Shown: piece after piece, positions 7,734 to 16,002 of the stretch
Layout of the letters: each line of letters starts with the position of its first letter
How positions within the stretch are numbered: the first letter of the stretch is position 1
The notes under the pieces: generated by a model
Told to the model about the DNA's origin: nothing
Databases searched by the model: none
The model's input: only the letters and a program-made list of their open reading frames with translations
Source of the DNA: Orlajensenia stereocauli
GTDB taxonomy: Bacteria > Actinomycetota > Actinomycetes > Actinomycetales > Microbacteriaceae
Length of the DNA: 64,000 nt
Strand: one strand, 5' to 3'
NCBI RefSeq assembly: GCF_039548895.1
Contig: NZ_JBCLVG010000001.1
Translations under genes and position numbers: made by a program

Positions 7734-8300
7734 CTACGCGTCGAGGTCGTCGACCCCGGGCATCCAAACGTTGCCGGGAACTCCCCAGCCGCGCTTGCGT
7801 GTGAGCTTGGCGACGATCTTCTGGTCGTGCCCGTCGAGGCGATCGGTGTAGAGCACCCCCTCGAGATGATCGAACTCGTGCTGGAAGATGCGGGCGAGCC
7901 AGCCTCCGGCCCGGATCTCGTAGGGTTCGCCGTCGACATCGACTGCCTGCAGGATGGCGCGCTCTCCGCGGCGCAGTCCGAAACGCTCGCCGGGGAACGA
8001 GAGGCAGCCCTCGGCCTCGGAGTCCTCGTCGGCGATGCCGGCTGGCACCGGAGTGATCCACAGGGTCGGATTGATCGCCACGCCCCGAATGTGCTCGCCG
8101 GAGTCCTCCACCCACGTGTACGTGAAGATCCGCAGCGGCACTCCGATCTGTGGTGCGGCGAGGCCGACACCGGGGGCCGCATCCATCGTCTCGAACATGT
8201 CGGCGACGAGGGTTCGCAGCTCGTCGTCGAACACCGTGACGGGGGCTGCGGGGGAGTGGAGCGTGTCGTCTCCGGTGATCCTGATGGGGTGTACGGCCAT
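7734..8300 (-). CDS. def: Peptide deformylase
   Basis: Metalloenzyme removing the N-formyl group from new proteins. All three motifs are present: GVGLAAPQ at 44-51, EGCLS at 97-101 (Cys99 metal ligand) and HEFDH at 141-145 (His141, Glu142, His145). The 188-residue length is normal. The start is supported by a TATCCT -10 element six bases upstream, implying a leaderless mRNA. It diverges from the DMT transporter across only 40 bases. Confidence 0.96.
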   Translation of the reverse strand: MAVHPIRITGDDTLHSPAAPVTVFDDELRTLVADMFETMDAAPGVGLAAPQIGVPLRIFTYTWVEDSGEHIRGVAINPTLWITPVPAGIADEDSEAEGCLSFPGERFGLRRGERAILQAVDVDGEPYEIRAGGWLARIFQHEFDHLEGVLYTDRLDGHDQKIVAKLTRKRGWGVPGNVWMPGVDDLDA

Positions 8301-8306
8301 TCTCCG

Positions 8307-8334
8307 AGGATATCGGCGGCGCTCGGGTTAGGGT
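8307..8334. promoter_or_regulatory. Back-to-back leaderless promoters, def / DMT transporter
   Basis: On the minus strand TATCCT (8307-8312) ends six bases before the def ATG. On the plus strand TAGGGT (8329-8334) ends six bases before the transporter GTG. The start codons are 40 bases apart and the hexamers 16, so each -35 region overlies the other -10. The divergent pair at 40427-40466 has identical geometry. Confidence 0.65.
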
Positions 8335-8340
8335 CGACAC

Positions 8341-9309
8341 GTGTTCAACGGCGGAGGATTTGAAGACGTGACCGAGGTGTTCACGCAGAACCCGGCGCAG
8401 GTGTTCGGGATCGTGCTCGCTCTGATCGGGGCAGTCTTCCTGTCGATCGGTGCGCAGTTGCAGTACCGCGGGGTCGGCAAGGTCGAGAAGTCGCTCGGCG
8501 ACACCGGCGGCGGACTCACCATGCGTCAGCTGTTGGCGCTCCTGGGCCGCCCGTCCTGGGTGCTCGGAACGAGCATGCTCGGCGCGGCGATCGTGCTTCA
8601 GCTGTTCAGCCTGTCGCTGGCGCCCCTCATCGTGGTGCAGCCGCTGGGAGCCGTCGCTCTCGTGATCACGGCGATCGTCAACGCGAGGGTCTCGCATGTG
8701 CGCCTCAACCGCATCTCCGTCTTCGCCATCTGCCTGTGCGTGGCCGGAGTCGGTCTGTTCGTCACGATCGCCGCTTTCACCGCGGTCGACAAGCCGGTCT
8801 CGGATGCCGATCTCATCACCATCCTCACGATCCTCGCCGTCGTGCTCGCGCTGTTCGGGGCGACGTTCGCCTTCCTGCGCAAGCGGTTCAAGGCGCTGTT
8901 CTACATCATCGGCGCCGGCGTGCTCTACGGATTCGTCGCCACTCTCGCGAAGGTCGTCATCAGCCGCCTGCAGTCCGAGAACTTCACGTGGCTCACAGTG
9001 CTGTGCCTGCTCGGCCTCATCGGCGCCGCGGCCCTCGGCGCCTACTTCGTGCAGAACGCCTATTCCTCCGGCCCGCCGGACCTCGTGATCGCCGGCCTGA
9101 CCGTCATCGATCCGCTCGTGGCCGTCACCATCGGCATCGTGGTGCTCGACGAGGCCTCGCAGGCTCCGTCGTGGGCGCTCTGGGCCTTCGCCCTCGTCGG
9201 CGCCATCGCCATCTGGGGCGTGTTCCTGCTGTCGAAGCATCACCCGCAGACCAACCTGCCTGTCGAACAGGCACCGACTCCAGCCGCGCCATCCGATGGA
9301 ACCGCTTAG
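8341..9309 (+). CDS. DMT-superfamily membrane transporter
   Basis: A 322-residue integral membrane protein with about nine or ten hydrophobic helices, in two EamA-like halves (about 14-150 and 165-310). The first helix reads FGIVLALIGAVFLSIGAQLQYRGVG. The GTG start is fixed by the TAGGGT hexamer six bases upstream. The last 20 residues are Pro/Ala-rich and cytosolic. It belongs to the EamA/NIPA-like group found widely in actinobacteria; the substrate is unknown. Confidence 0.78.
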   Translation: MFNGGGFEDVTEVFTQNPAQVFGIVLALIGAVFLSIGAQLQYRGVGKVEKSLGDTGGGLTMRQLLALLGRPSWVLGTSMLGAAIVLQLFSLSLAPLIVVQPLGAVALVITAIVNARVSHVRLNRISVFAICLCVAGVGLFVTIAAFTAVDKPVSDADLITILTILAVVLALFGATFAFLRKRFKALFYIIGAGVLYGFVATLAKVVISRLQSENFTWLTVLCLLGLIGAAALGAYFVQNAYSSGPPDLVIAGLTVIDPLVAVTIGIVVLDEASQAPSWALWAFALVGAIAIWGVFLLSKHHPQTNLPVEQAPTPAAPSDGTA

Positions 9310-9401
9310 AATAGGCAGCATCACGCCGGTGGCGCCACAGCGCCCGGCGTCCACATCCCGCCGATCCACCACCTCGGCCGAGATACGTAGGGACATCCCA
9401 C

Positions 9402-10661
9402 TTGACTGACACCCCCGGTTCGACTGCTTCCGCGCACGCGGACAGCGCGGAGACCGCGAGGAAGCCCCTCACCGTCCTCATCGGAGCCGACACGTTCTCG
9501 CCCGATGTGAACGGCGCGGCCAAGTTCGCAGAACGCCTCGCCTCAGGTCTCGCGGCCCGCGGCCATGACGTGCACGTCATGGCACCGGCAGCCAGCAGCA
9601 GACACGGCACTTGGACCGAGGAGTACGAGGGGCAGAAGATCACGGCCCACCGTCTCTTCAGCCTCCGCTGGTACCCGCACGACTGGCTGCGCTTCGTGAT
9701 GCCGTGGCGCATCAACCAGAACAGTGCCCGAATCATCGATGAGGTGAAGCCGGATGTCGTGCACTTCCAGTCGCACATCATCGTCGGCCGTGGGATGTCC
9801 ATCCAGGCCGAGAAGCGCGGCATCCGCATCATCGGCACGAACCACTTCATGCCCGAGAACATGCTCGAGTTCACGCTCATCCCGAAGGCCTGGCAGGTAT
9901 GGGCCACCGGCCTCGCCTGGAAGGCCGCTCGTCGGTCCTTCGGCCGCGCGGAGGCCGTGACGACGCCGACGAAGCGTGCTGCCGAGTTCCTCGAGCGTTC
10001 GACGGGCCTGCGGGGAGTTCACGCCATCTCGTGCGGCATCGACGCGGATCGCTACTCGCCCTCGTGGGAGCCGCGCACCGAGAACCGCATCCTGTTCGTC
10101 GGTCGCGTGACCGGTGAGAAGCAGATCGACGTGCTGCTGAAGGCCATGACGCTGCTTCCGGCCGAGCTCGACGCCAAGCTCGAGATCGTCGGAGGCGGCG
10201 ACCAGTTCAAGAACCTGCAGCACCTCTCACGCGAACTGGGCATCGCCGATCGCGTGACCTTCCGCGGCTACGTCAACGACGAGCAGTTGCGCGACGCCTA
10301 CTCGCGGTCCTCGGTCTTCGCGATGCCGTCGATCGCGGAGCTGCAGAGCATCGCCACCATGGAGGCCATGGCCTCGGCCCTCCCCGTCGTCGCAGCCGAC
10401 GCGATGGCGCTGCCGCACCTCGTGCACGACGGCGTGAACGGATACCTCTTCGAACCGAGCAATCCCGACGACCTCGCAGCGAAGCTCACCGATGTGCTGA
10501 CGGCGTCTCCCGAGGTCTACCAGGCCATGAAGAAGGAGTCGGTGCAGCTCATCGTGCCGCACGACATCCAGCGCACTCTCTCGACTTTCGAGAGCCTGTA
10601 TCGTGGTGAGCCGGTCACGGATCCCGTGACCGACATCACCAACGCGACCACCACCGAGTAG
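9402..10661 (+). CDS. Glycosyltransferase, GT4 (GT-B fold)
   Basis: Nucleotide-sugar glycosyltransferase of 419 residues. The N-terminal acceptor domain begins VLIGADTFSPDVNGAAKFAERL, typical of lipid-glycosylating GT4 enzymes related to diacylglycerol glucosyl- or mannosyltransferases. The C-terminal donor domain starts at RILFVGRVTGEKQIDVLLKAM and contains the E-x7-E region (SIAELQSIATMEAMA). A role in membrane glycolipid synthesis is likely but unproven. The start is TTG, with GTAGGGA about ten bases upstream; the first 20 residues are acidic and poorly ordered, so a later start is possible. Confidence 0.85.
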   Translation: MTDTPGSTASAHADSAETARKPLTVLIGADTFSPDVNGAAKFAERLASGLAARGHDVHVMAPAASSRHGTWTEEYEGQKITAHRLFSLRWYPHDWLRFVMPWRINQNSARIIDEVKPDVVHFQSHIIVGRGMSIQAEKRGIRIIGTNHFMPENMLEFTLIPKAWQVWATGLAWKAARRSFGRAEAVTTPTKRAAEFLERSTGLRGVHAISCGIDADRYSPSWEPRTENRILFVGRVTGEKQIDVLLKAMTLLPAELDAKLEIVGGGDQFKNLQHLSRELGIADRVTFRGYVNDEQLRDAYSRSSVFAMPSIAELQSIATMEAMASALPVVAADAMALPHLVHDGVNGYLFEPSNPDDLAAKLTDVLTASPEVYQAMKKESVQLIVPHDIQRTLSTFESLYRGEPVTDPVTDITNATTTE

Positions 10662-10667
10662 TCGCGC

Positions 10668-10741
10668 GGGGCGGTAGCTCAGCTGGTTAGAGCAAGCGAC
10701 TCATAATCGTTCGGTCACGGGTTCAAGTCCCGTCCGCCCTA
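10668..10741 (+). tRNA. tRNA-Met (CAT)
   Basis: A 74-nt cloverleaf: acceptor 10668-10674 pairs with 10734-10740 (first pair G-U), discriminator A10741, anticodon stem 10695-10699 with 10707-10711, anticodon CAT at 10702-10704. The first pair and D-arm do not look like an initiator. Elongator Met is most likely; a lysidine-modified Ile2 tRNA also reads CAT and cannot be excluded by eye. Confidence 0.88.
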
Positions 10742-10771
10742 CTTCAACGCCAGCGTGCAGGCACCCCGTGG

Positions 10772-11119
10772 CTAGTGCAGCAGGCTCCGCCAGTCGGCGG
10801 GCACGCGACCTTTAGGGGCGGGCGATCCCTGCCCCACCGGGCGCGCGACCGGCGGAGCGAGCTCCGGCCCCTCGGTGTACGCGTCGCTCTCGTAGTCCCA
10901 GAACCAGCTCTCGCCGGGCTCGAAACTGCGCACGATCGGATGCCCGGTCTCTGTGAAGTGGGCCGTCGCATGCTGCGCCGGCGAACTGTCGCAGCATCCG
11001 ATGGTTCCGCAGGTCGTGCACCGTCGCAGGTGCAGCCACCAGCCGCCGTCCGACTCGCAGGCGGAGCAACCCTCCGAGGCCGGCGGCACCGAGGGATCGA
11101 TGGCGGAGTTCGCGTGCAT
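10772..11119 (-). CDS. UBP-type zinc finger protein
   Basis: Small (115 residues) stand-alone zf-UBP protein. The cysteine/histidine array runs CSAC, CTTCG, CC, HATAHF, GHP over residues 17-60, followed by the conserved SFEPGESWFWDYESD tail. In eukaryotes this fold binds ubiquitin C-termini; the role of bacterial copies is unknown. I chose ATG at 11119 because AGGAG lies six bases upstream; an ATG 21 bases earlier (11140) sits only three bases after a CAGGAT -10-like element, leaving no leader. The C-terminus is Pro/Arg-rich. Confidence 0.85.
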   Translation of the reverse strand: MHANSAIDPSVPPASEGCSACESDGGWWLHLRRCTTCGTIGCCDSSPAQHATAHFTETGHPIVRSFEPGESWFWDYESDAYTEGPELAPPVARPVGQGSPAPKGRVPADWRSLLH

Positions 11120-11233
11120 GGGCAGCTCCTCGTCGTCCATCGCATCCTGTCACGAGCGCGACCGGCCTGACCAGAGCCGTTCCCCGAACCGGTGCCACCC
11201 GGACGCGGACTTACCGCCGCCGAGCCGCCCTCA

Positions 11234-11245
11234 TAGTCTCTGGGA
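11234..11245 (+). promoter_or_regulatory. -10 element, leaderless start of DUF2510-like gene
   Basis: TAGTCT at 11234-11239, six bases, then ATG at 11246. Confidence 0.6.
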
Positions 11246-11431
11246 ATGCCCCCTATCGCCGCCGGCTGGTACGAAGTCGACACCGCGATCTGGTGGTGGG
11301 ACGGCGCGCGCTGGTCCCACGACGAGGGCTACAGGGCTCTCGGGGCCGCGGCGACGGATATCGCTCCTCCGGTGGGTGAACGCGTGCAGATCACCGGCGC
11401 CATCGAGCCGCTGCCGAAGAAGAAGCGCTGA
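11246..11431 (+). CDS. Small DUF2510-like protein
   Basis: A 61-residue protein. The first 25 residues match the DUF2510 pattern AGWY...WWWDGARWS, a short Trp-rich motif normally found at the N-terminus of actinobacterial membrane proteins. Here it stands alone, without a membrane segment, and ends in a basic PKKKR tail. The start is supported by the leaderless-type -10 element. Function unknown. Confidence 0.7.
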   Translation: MPPIAAGWYEVDTAIWWWDGARWSHDEGYRALGAAATDIAPPVGERVQITGAIEPLPKKKR

Positions 11432-11458
11432 CGTCCTGACGTCCTCGCGCCGGCTGCT

Positions 11459-12022
11459 TCAGCCGCGCCGTCGGTACTCGAGGTAGACCACGCCGTTCGA
11501 GAAGCGATGCTCGTCGGTCAGCTCGAGGTCGATGCGCACCCCCGGCGGAAGATACCTCGAACCACCTCCGATGATGACGGGGTTCACGTAGAGCTGGTAC
11601 TGGTCGACGAGCCCGGCGCGCACGGCGTGCCCGGCGAGTTCAGCGCCGCCGATTCCCACGTCGGTGTCGGCGCCGGCCACGAGACGGCGCACGGCGTTCA
11701 CGTCGAAACGTCGCTCGAGTCTGGTGCTCGGGAGCGGCACGGTCTCCAGCGTCGCCGAATACACCACCTTGTCGGCTTCTCTCCAGAGTCGGGCATACTC
11801 CAGCATCGCGACGGAGACGTCGGGGGTGGTCTCATCGATGTCCTGCCAGACCTTCATCACCTCGTACAGGCGACGGCCGTACAGGTAGGTGCCGATGCCA
11901 CGCTCGCGCTCGTTGACGAACGCGTGCACTTCCTCGTCGGGGGCGCTCCAGTCGAACTCGCCGTCGGCATCGGCGATGTAGCCATCGAGCGATTGGATAC
12001 CCGACCAGATCAAGCGGGCCAT
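11459..12022 (-). CDS. Dihydrofolate reductase family (RibD C-terminal-like) protein
   Basis: A 187-residue protein of the RibD_C/DHFR-like superfamily (COG0262 type). It begins MARLIWSGIQSLDGYIAD, matching the typical N-terminal strand and SLDG motif, has YGRRLYEVM around residue 50, and the nucleotide-binding DVGIGGAELAGHAVRAGLVDQ segment near 117. These are usually NADPH-binding reductases of unknown substrate, distinct from true folA. GGGAGG lies six bases before the ATG. It ends close to the glycosylase gene, so both may be cotranscribed. Confidence 0.85.
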   Translation of the reverse strand: MARLIWSGIQSLDGYIADADGEFDWSAPDEEVHAFVNERERGIGTYLYGRRLYEVMKVWQDIDETTPDVSVAMLEYARLWREADKVVYSATLETVPLPSTRLERRFDVNAVRRLVAGADTDVGIGGAELAGHAVRAGLVDQYQLYVNPVIIGGGSRYLPPGVRIDLELTDEHRFSNGVVYLEYRRRG

Positions 12023-12034
12023 CGGATGCCTCCC

Positions 12035-12955
12035 TCAGTGCGAACGGTGGTCGACGAACTCCATGCGGGGCCCACGGCGCGCAGGTCCCGGCACGCCGTG
12101 CGCCTGCAGCAGCCGCACGAGCCTGTAGCGATGGGGACGCCAGTCCTCGAGGGCCTGCACCATCTCCTCGTCGCTGAAGCTGCCACGGCCGTACAGGGCG
12201 TGACCCACGTAGTTCGACAGGTGGTAGTCGCCGACGGAGAGCGCGTCGGCGTCTCCGAGTGCGCGCTGGGCGACCTCGGCCGCCGTCCAGACGCCGATAC
12301 CGGGCACGGCCCGGAGGCGGGCCTCAGCGGCCGCGGGAGCGAGCTGCGAGCACTCCTCGAGGCGATCCGCGACGCGAGCCGCCGTCACGACGGTGCGGGA
12401 GCGCTGCGGGTCGACGCCTGCCTTGTGCCACTCCCACGACGGGATCAGCGCCCACGTCCGCGGCGACGGCACCACCAGCATCGGCCGTGGAGTCGGGCCT
12501 GGGGCGATGCTGCCGTACCGTCGCACGAGGTGCCGCCACGAGGCCGTGGCCTGCAGAGTGATCACCTTCTGCTCCAGGATGGCCGGCACCAGCGCCTCGA
12601 ACACGCGGCCGGTCTTCGGGATGCGCAGGCCCGCATGGCGTCGGTGGGCGTCGGTGAGCACAGGGTGCCCGGGCTCGAAGCCGCTCGGATCGTCGTCATC
12701 ACCGAGCAGTGCTGGAGCCGTCGTCACAGCGGCATCCGCCCCCTGGCCCCAGGCCCGGCACGTGAGCGCCCCGTCGCCGTCGCGACTGATGCGCATGCTC
12801 GCGGGACCGTCGGTGGTGAGCGTCGTGCGCCAGAGAGCGCCGTCGGGGGCGAAACCGTGGGTGGGGTCAGAGGCGCCGCGCCCGAGACGGGCCACGGTGA
12901 GCCGCACGTCGGTCGCATGCCGAGGGCGCCACGTCAGTGTCGCGTCGGGAGCCAT
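12035..12955 (-). CDS. DNA-3-methyladenine glycosylase II-like (HhH-GPD) protein
   Basis: Base-excision repair glycosylase related to AlkA, about 306 residues. After an N-terminal AlkA-like domain (1-110) comes an HhH-GPD domain beginning AILEQKVITLQATASWRHLVRRYG. The helix-hairpin-helix is LRAVPGIGVWTAAEVAQRALGD, followed by the catalytic Asp in LSVGDYHL. It should flip and excise alkylated bases. No iron-sulfur cluster cysteines are seen. An ATG at 12970 gives five more residues, but its GGAGG directly abuts the codon, so 12955 is preferred with low certainty. It lies 12 bases upstream of the DHFR-like gene. Confidence 0.87.
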   Translation of the reverse strand: MAPDATLTWRPRHATDVRLTVARLGRGASDPTHGFAPDGALWRTTLTTDGPASMRISRDGDGALTCRAWGQGADAAVTTAPALLGDDDDPSGFEPGHPVLTDAHRRHAGLRIPKTGRVFEALVPAILEQKVITLQATASWRHLVRRYGSIAPGPTPRPMLVVPSPRTWALIPSWEWHKAGVDPQRSRTVVTAARVADRLEECSQLAPAAAEARLRAVPGIGVWTAAEVAQRALGDADALSVGDYHLSNYVGHALYGRGSFSDEEMVQALEDWRPHRYRLVRLLQAHGVPGPARRGPRMEFVDHRSH

Positions 12956-13085
12956 GCTTCCAGTCTGCATCCTCCAACACTGAACGAACCCTGCGACGCT
13001 CGACGGATCTCCAGCGCCGGGCGGTGCTCCGGGCAGATAGTGCACAGCAGCACGTACGCCCTCGCGCCGGTGGGCGTCTTCATGG

Positions 13086-13097
13086 CAGGATCGCGGA
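13086..13097 (+). promoter_or_regulatory. -10 element, leaderless start of hypothetical gene
   Basis: CAGGAT at 13086-13091, six bases, then ATG at 13098. The same hexamer class and spacing occur at many genes here. Confidence 0.5.
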
Positions 13098-13361
13098 ATG
13101 AGCGAAGAGGCCCGACAGCCGGTGACGATCGAGCTGTTCCACGATTTCGACCAGCGCTGGCGTGCAGTGCTGCAGGATGCCGACTCCGAAGAGATCGAGA
13201 CGATCGTGCTTCCGCCGGAGATCGATGGCGTGCGCTCGGCGGTCCGCCAGGTGCGCGCCAAGCTGCGCGGTCGCATGCTCGACGTCGGAGAGCTGACGCC
13301 GACCGACGAGACCCATTCGATCTGGCGCGGCACGGTGCAGACGGCGGTTCCCACGTCCTGA
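13098..13361 (+). CDS. Small hypothetical protein
   Basis: An 87-residue acidic soluble protein, family not recognised. It starts MSEEARQPVTIELFHDFDQRW and has a central charged stretch DADSEEIETIVLPPEI. No cysteine, membrane helix or signal peptide is present. Codon use matches its neighbours, and a leaderless-type -10 element is correctly placed, so it is probably a real gene. It is followed 52 bases later by the polymerase gene. Confidence 0.65.
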   Translation: MSEEARQPVTIELFHDFDQRWRAVLQDADSEEIETIVLPPEIDGVRSAVRQVRAKLRGRMLDVGELTPTDETHSIWRGTVQTAVPTS

Positions 13362-13413
13362 GCGCCATCTCGGCGCGGTCTGCGGTGTCTGCGCCAACCG
13401 CGAGAATGGTGGG

Positions 13414-15177
13414 GTGTACTTCGTCGTCGGCCGCCTCCCCTCTGGCGCTTCGTCGACGCAGGCCTTCGACGCCGAGGGCACTGCCGTCGGCGAACGGACG
13501 CAGCATGCCGACGACGCGGCCCTCGCCGAGTTCGCTCGACGCTCGTCGGCGGCGGATCCGGCGGCCCGCTGGGTCTGGGATGACACCGCCCGCTGGTACC
13601 CGCGGCTTCTGCGCCACGGCGTACGCGTCGCCCGATGCCACGACCTGAGGCTCGCCCATGCCATCCTCCGGCTCTCGACCCTCGCTCGAGGCAGTGCGCT
13701 CTCGAAGGCGGCCCGCAGCGCCTGGGACGCGGCTCCGGCGATCGAGCGCCCGGTCGCCACCCACACCGCATTGTTCGATGTCGAGCTCGAAGCCGGTGCC
13801 GGCGATGACGTCGACGCGCCCACCGACGGAGTCGACGAGACCCTGGCCGAGTGGCGCCGCCAGCTCGAGACCGTGCGTGGGTCCGCGGCATCCGGCAGGC
13901 TGCGACTGCTGCTCGCGGCGGAGTCGGCCGGGGCGCTGGTCGCGGTCGAGATGCGCGAGGCAGGCCTCCCGTGGAGCATCGAGCGCCACGACGAGGTGCT
14001 CACCGAGGCACTCGGCCCGCGGCCGGCAGCCGGAGCGCGCCCTGCACGCATGCACGAGCTCGTCCTCGCCATCCGCTCCGCCGTCGACGACCAGCAGTTG
14101 AACCCGGACTCACCTCAGGAACTACTCAGGGCGCTGCGCCGCTGCGGCATCAATGCCGCGTCGACGAGCCAGTGGGAGCTGCGCGAGATCAAGCACCCGG
14201 TGATCGAGCCCCTGCTCGAGTACAAGAAGCTGGCTCGCCTGCTCTCTGCCAACGGCTGGACCTGGATGGAGGCGTGGATCGTCGACGGGCGCTTCCGTCC
14301 CGATTACGTGCCCGGGGGAGCAGCCACCGGCCGGTGGGCCACCAACGGCGGCGGCGCGCTCCAGCTGCCGAGGCAGGTGCGCTCGGCCGTGCGGGCCGAT
14401 CCCGGCTGGAAGCTGGTGGTGGCTGATGCCGCCCAGCTCGAGCCGCGCATCCTCGCGGCGCTGTCGGCCGACACCGCCATGGCAGCGGCCGGCCGCGGGG
14501 TCGACCTCTACGCCGGCATCCAGGCCACAGGCGTCGTCGAGACGCGGGCCCATGCCAAGGTGGCCATGCTCGGCGCCATGTACGGGGCGACGACGGGGGA
14601 GAGCGGGCGGCTGATGCCCCGGCTGACGCGGGCCTACCCTCGAGCCATCGCCCTCGTCGAGGAGGCCGCGCGCGCCGGTGAGCGCGGCGAGAGCGTCACG
14701 TCGTGGCTGGGGCGATCGTCACCGCTGCCGCCGGCCGCCTGGTTCGACGTGCAGTCGCAGGCGAGCGCCGCCGACGCCTCCGAGGCCGACGAACGTCGAG
14801 CGCGCAGCAGCGCCCGCGAGTGGGGACGATTCACCCGCAACTTCGTGGTGCAGTCCACGGCGGCCGAATGGGCGCTGTGCTGGATGGCGGAGCTGCGAAC
14901 CGCGCTCCTCGCGATGCCGGATCAGCCCGGATCCACGTCAGGGCAGGGGCCTGGCTCCAGCGCTCCGCTCGCCGGCACGGTCTTCGCCGGGCGCCCGCAC
15001 CAGGTCTTCTTCCTGCACGACGAGATCGTGGTGCACACCCCGGAGGTCCTGGCGGATGCCGTCGCCGAGGAGGTGCGTCTCGCCGCCGAGGCTGCGGGGC
15101 GGTTGCTCTTCGGAACCTTCCCGGTCGACTTCCCCCTCGGCGCTGCGATCGTCGACGACTACGCCGAGGCCAAGTGA
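13414..15177 (+). CDS. Family A DNA polymerase-like protein with degenerate exonuclease domain
   Basis: A 587-residue actinobacterial relative of DNA polymerase I without the 5'-nuclease domain. Polymerase motif A is ADAAQLEPRILAAL (about 337-350), motif B is AKVAMLGAMYG (about 382-392) and motif C is HDE at 535-537, so the catalytic carboxylates look intact. The N-terminal 190 residues correspond to the 3'-5' exonuclease region, but I see no DxE motif; only an exo II-like DDTARWYPRLLRHGVRVARCHD segment remains. Proofreading is probably absent. The start is GTG. Its cellular role, repair or backup synthesis, is not established from sequence. Confidence 0.85.
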   Translation: MYFVVGRLPSGASSTQAFDAEGTAVGERTQHADDAALAEFARRSSAADPAARWVWDDTARWYPRLLRHGVRVARCHDLRLAHAILRLSTLARGSALSKAARSAWDAAPAIERPVATHTALFDVELEAGAGDDVDAPTDGVDETLAEWRRQLETVRGSAASGRLRLLLAAESAGALVAVEMREAGLPWSIERHDEVLTEALGPRPAAGARPARMHELVLAIRSAVDDQQLNPDSPQELLRALRRCGINAASTSQWELREIKHPVIEPLLEYKKLARLLSANGWTWMEAWIVDGRFRPDYVPGGAATGRWATNGGGALQLPRQVRSAVRADPGWKLVVADAAQLEPRILAALSADTAMAAAGRGVDLYAGIQATGVVETRAHAKVAMLGAMYGATTGESGRLMPRLTRAYPRAIALVEEAARAGERGESVTSWLGRSSPLPPAAWFDVQSQASAADASEADERRARSSAREWGRFTRNFVVQSTAAEWALCWMAELRTALLAMPDQPGSTSGQGPGSSAPLAGTVFAGRPHQVFFLHDEIVVHTPEVLADAVAEEVRLAAEAAGRLLFGTFPVDFPLGAAIVDDYAEAK

Positions 15178-15208
15178 TCCGACGTGGGCTCTAGTGCGCG
15201 CGTGGCGC

Positions 15209-15781
15209 TCAGGCGGTCGGCCGCCCGCGCCGCGGGCGCGTGGTGCTGTAACCGCGAGCGAGATCAGCGTCGAGGGCACCGCTGAGGCCGTCGAGCTCGG
15301 CCTCCACACCGTCGAGCCACGCGAGGGCGGCCGCTGAGAGAGCGGCATCCGCTCGCCCGGAGAGCCTGCTCTGGGCTGTGTTCCGGATGGTGCTGACAGC
15401 GTCGGCGGTTCCGGATGCCGCCCGCCAGCGCTCACGGTAGGAGACCAGCAGCACTCGAGCGTCGGCACCGGGCAGGGACGTGGCCATGAGCACGGCATCG
15501 AGCATCTCGGCCCAGTCCGGTGCACCGTCGGGCGCTTCGACCAGTGCCGACTCGACCTGGCGCATGCCGTCATCGGTGATGCGGTAGAGAGGCAGCCCGT
15601 CATCCGTCACGCCGGCCGCGCGCACCAGACCCTGCACGCCGAGGCGTTCGAGGGTCGCGTAGACCTGGCCGATGTTCACGGTGCGCCGATGACCGAGCCT
15701 GTCGCCGAGTTCGGCGTGCAGTTGGGCGCCGTAGGCCGGACCCAGGGAGAGCACGGCGAGCAGACCGTTCCTGACCGACAC
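15209..15781 (-). CDS. PadR family transcriptional regulator
   Basis: Winged-helix regulator of 190 residues. The N-terminus reads SVRNGLLAVLSLGPAYGAQLHAEL and NIGQVYATLERLGVQGLV, the PadR DNA-binding core; the rest is the Vir_C-type dimerisation region. I start it at GTG 15781 because GGAGG lies five bases upstream and the protein then begins exactly where the family does. An ATG at 15823 would add 14 unrelated residues and take in sequence that looks like promoter (TATGGAT). It diverges from the DUF3145 gene. The ligand and targets are unknown. Confidence 0.87.
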   Translation of the reverse strand: MSVRNGLLAVLSLGPAYGAQLHAELGDRLGHRRTVNIGQVYATLERLGVQGLVRAAGVTDDGLPLYRITDDGMRQVESALVEAPDGAPDWAEMLDAVLMATSLPGADARVLLVSYRERWRAASGTADAVSTIRNTAQSRLSGRADAALSAAALAWLDGVEAELDGLSGALDADLARGYSTTRPRRGRPTA

Positions 15782-15869
15782 CGGCACCTCCGCGCTCCTG
15801 AGAAATCCATACCGAGCATACATTCAATCGCCCCGGGGGCACCGGCATCCGACTGGCCGAATCACACTG

Positions 15870-15899
15870 TTGTCATCCATCAGGAAAGTGAGGCATAAT
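15870..15899 (+). promoter_or_regulatory. Promoter of DUF3145 gene
   Basis: TTGTCA (15870-15875) and CATAAT (15894-15899) with an 18-base spacer, in an AT-rich patch. It gives a leader of about 95 nt before the ATG at 16003. Confidence 0.65.
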
Positions 15900-16002
15900 C
15901 TGCTGTATCGGCCTCTGGCCGCATAAGTTCACACATACACGCCGTGGTTTCCGTGGTTCGAGGTCGTTGGGGAAGACGTACCTCACACGAACGGAGAGCA
16001 CC

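Noticed and set aside
10668..10741. Initiator tRNA-Met
   Set aside because: The acceptor end begins with a G-U pair and the anticodon stem lacks the three consecutive G-C pairs of initiators.
15782..15823. Upstream ATG start for the PadR regulator
   Set aside because: It adds residues outside the family and would translate likely promoter sequence; the GTG at 15781 has a good ribosome site.
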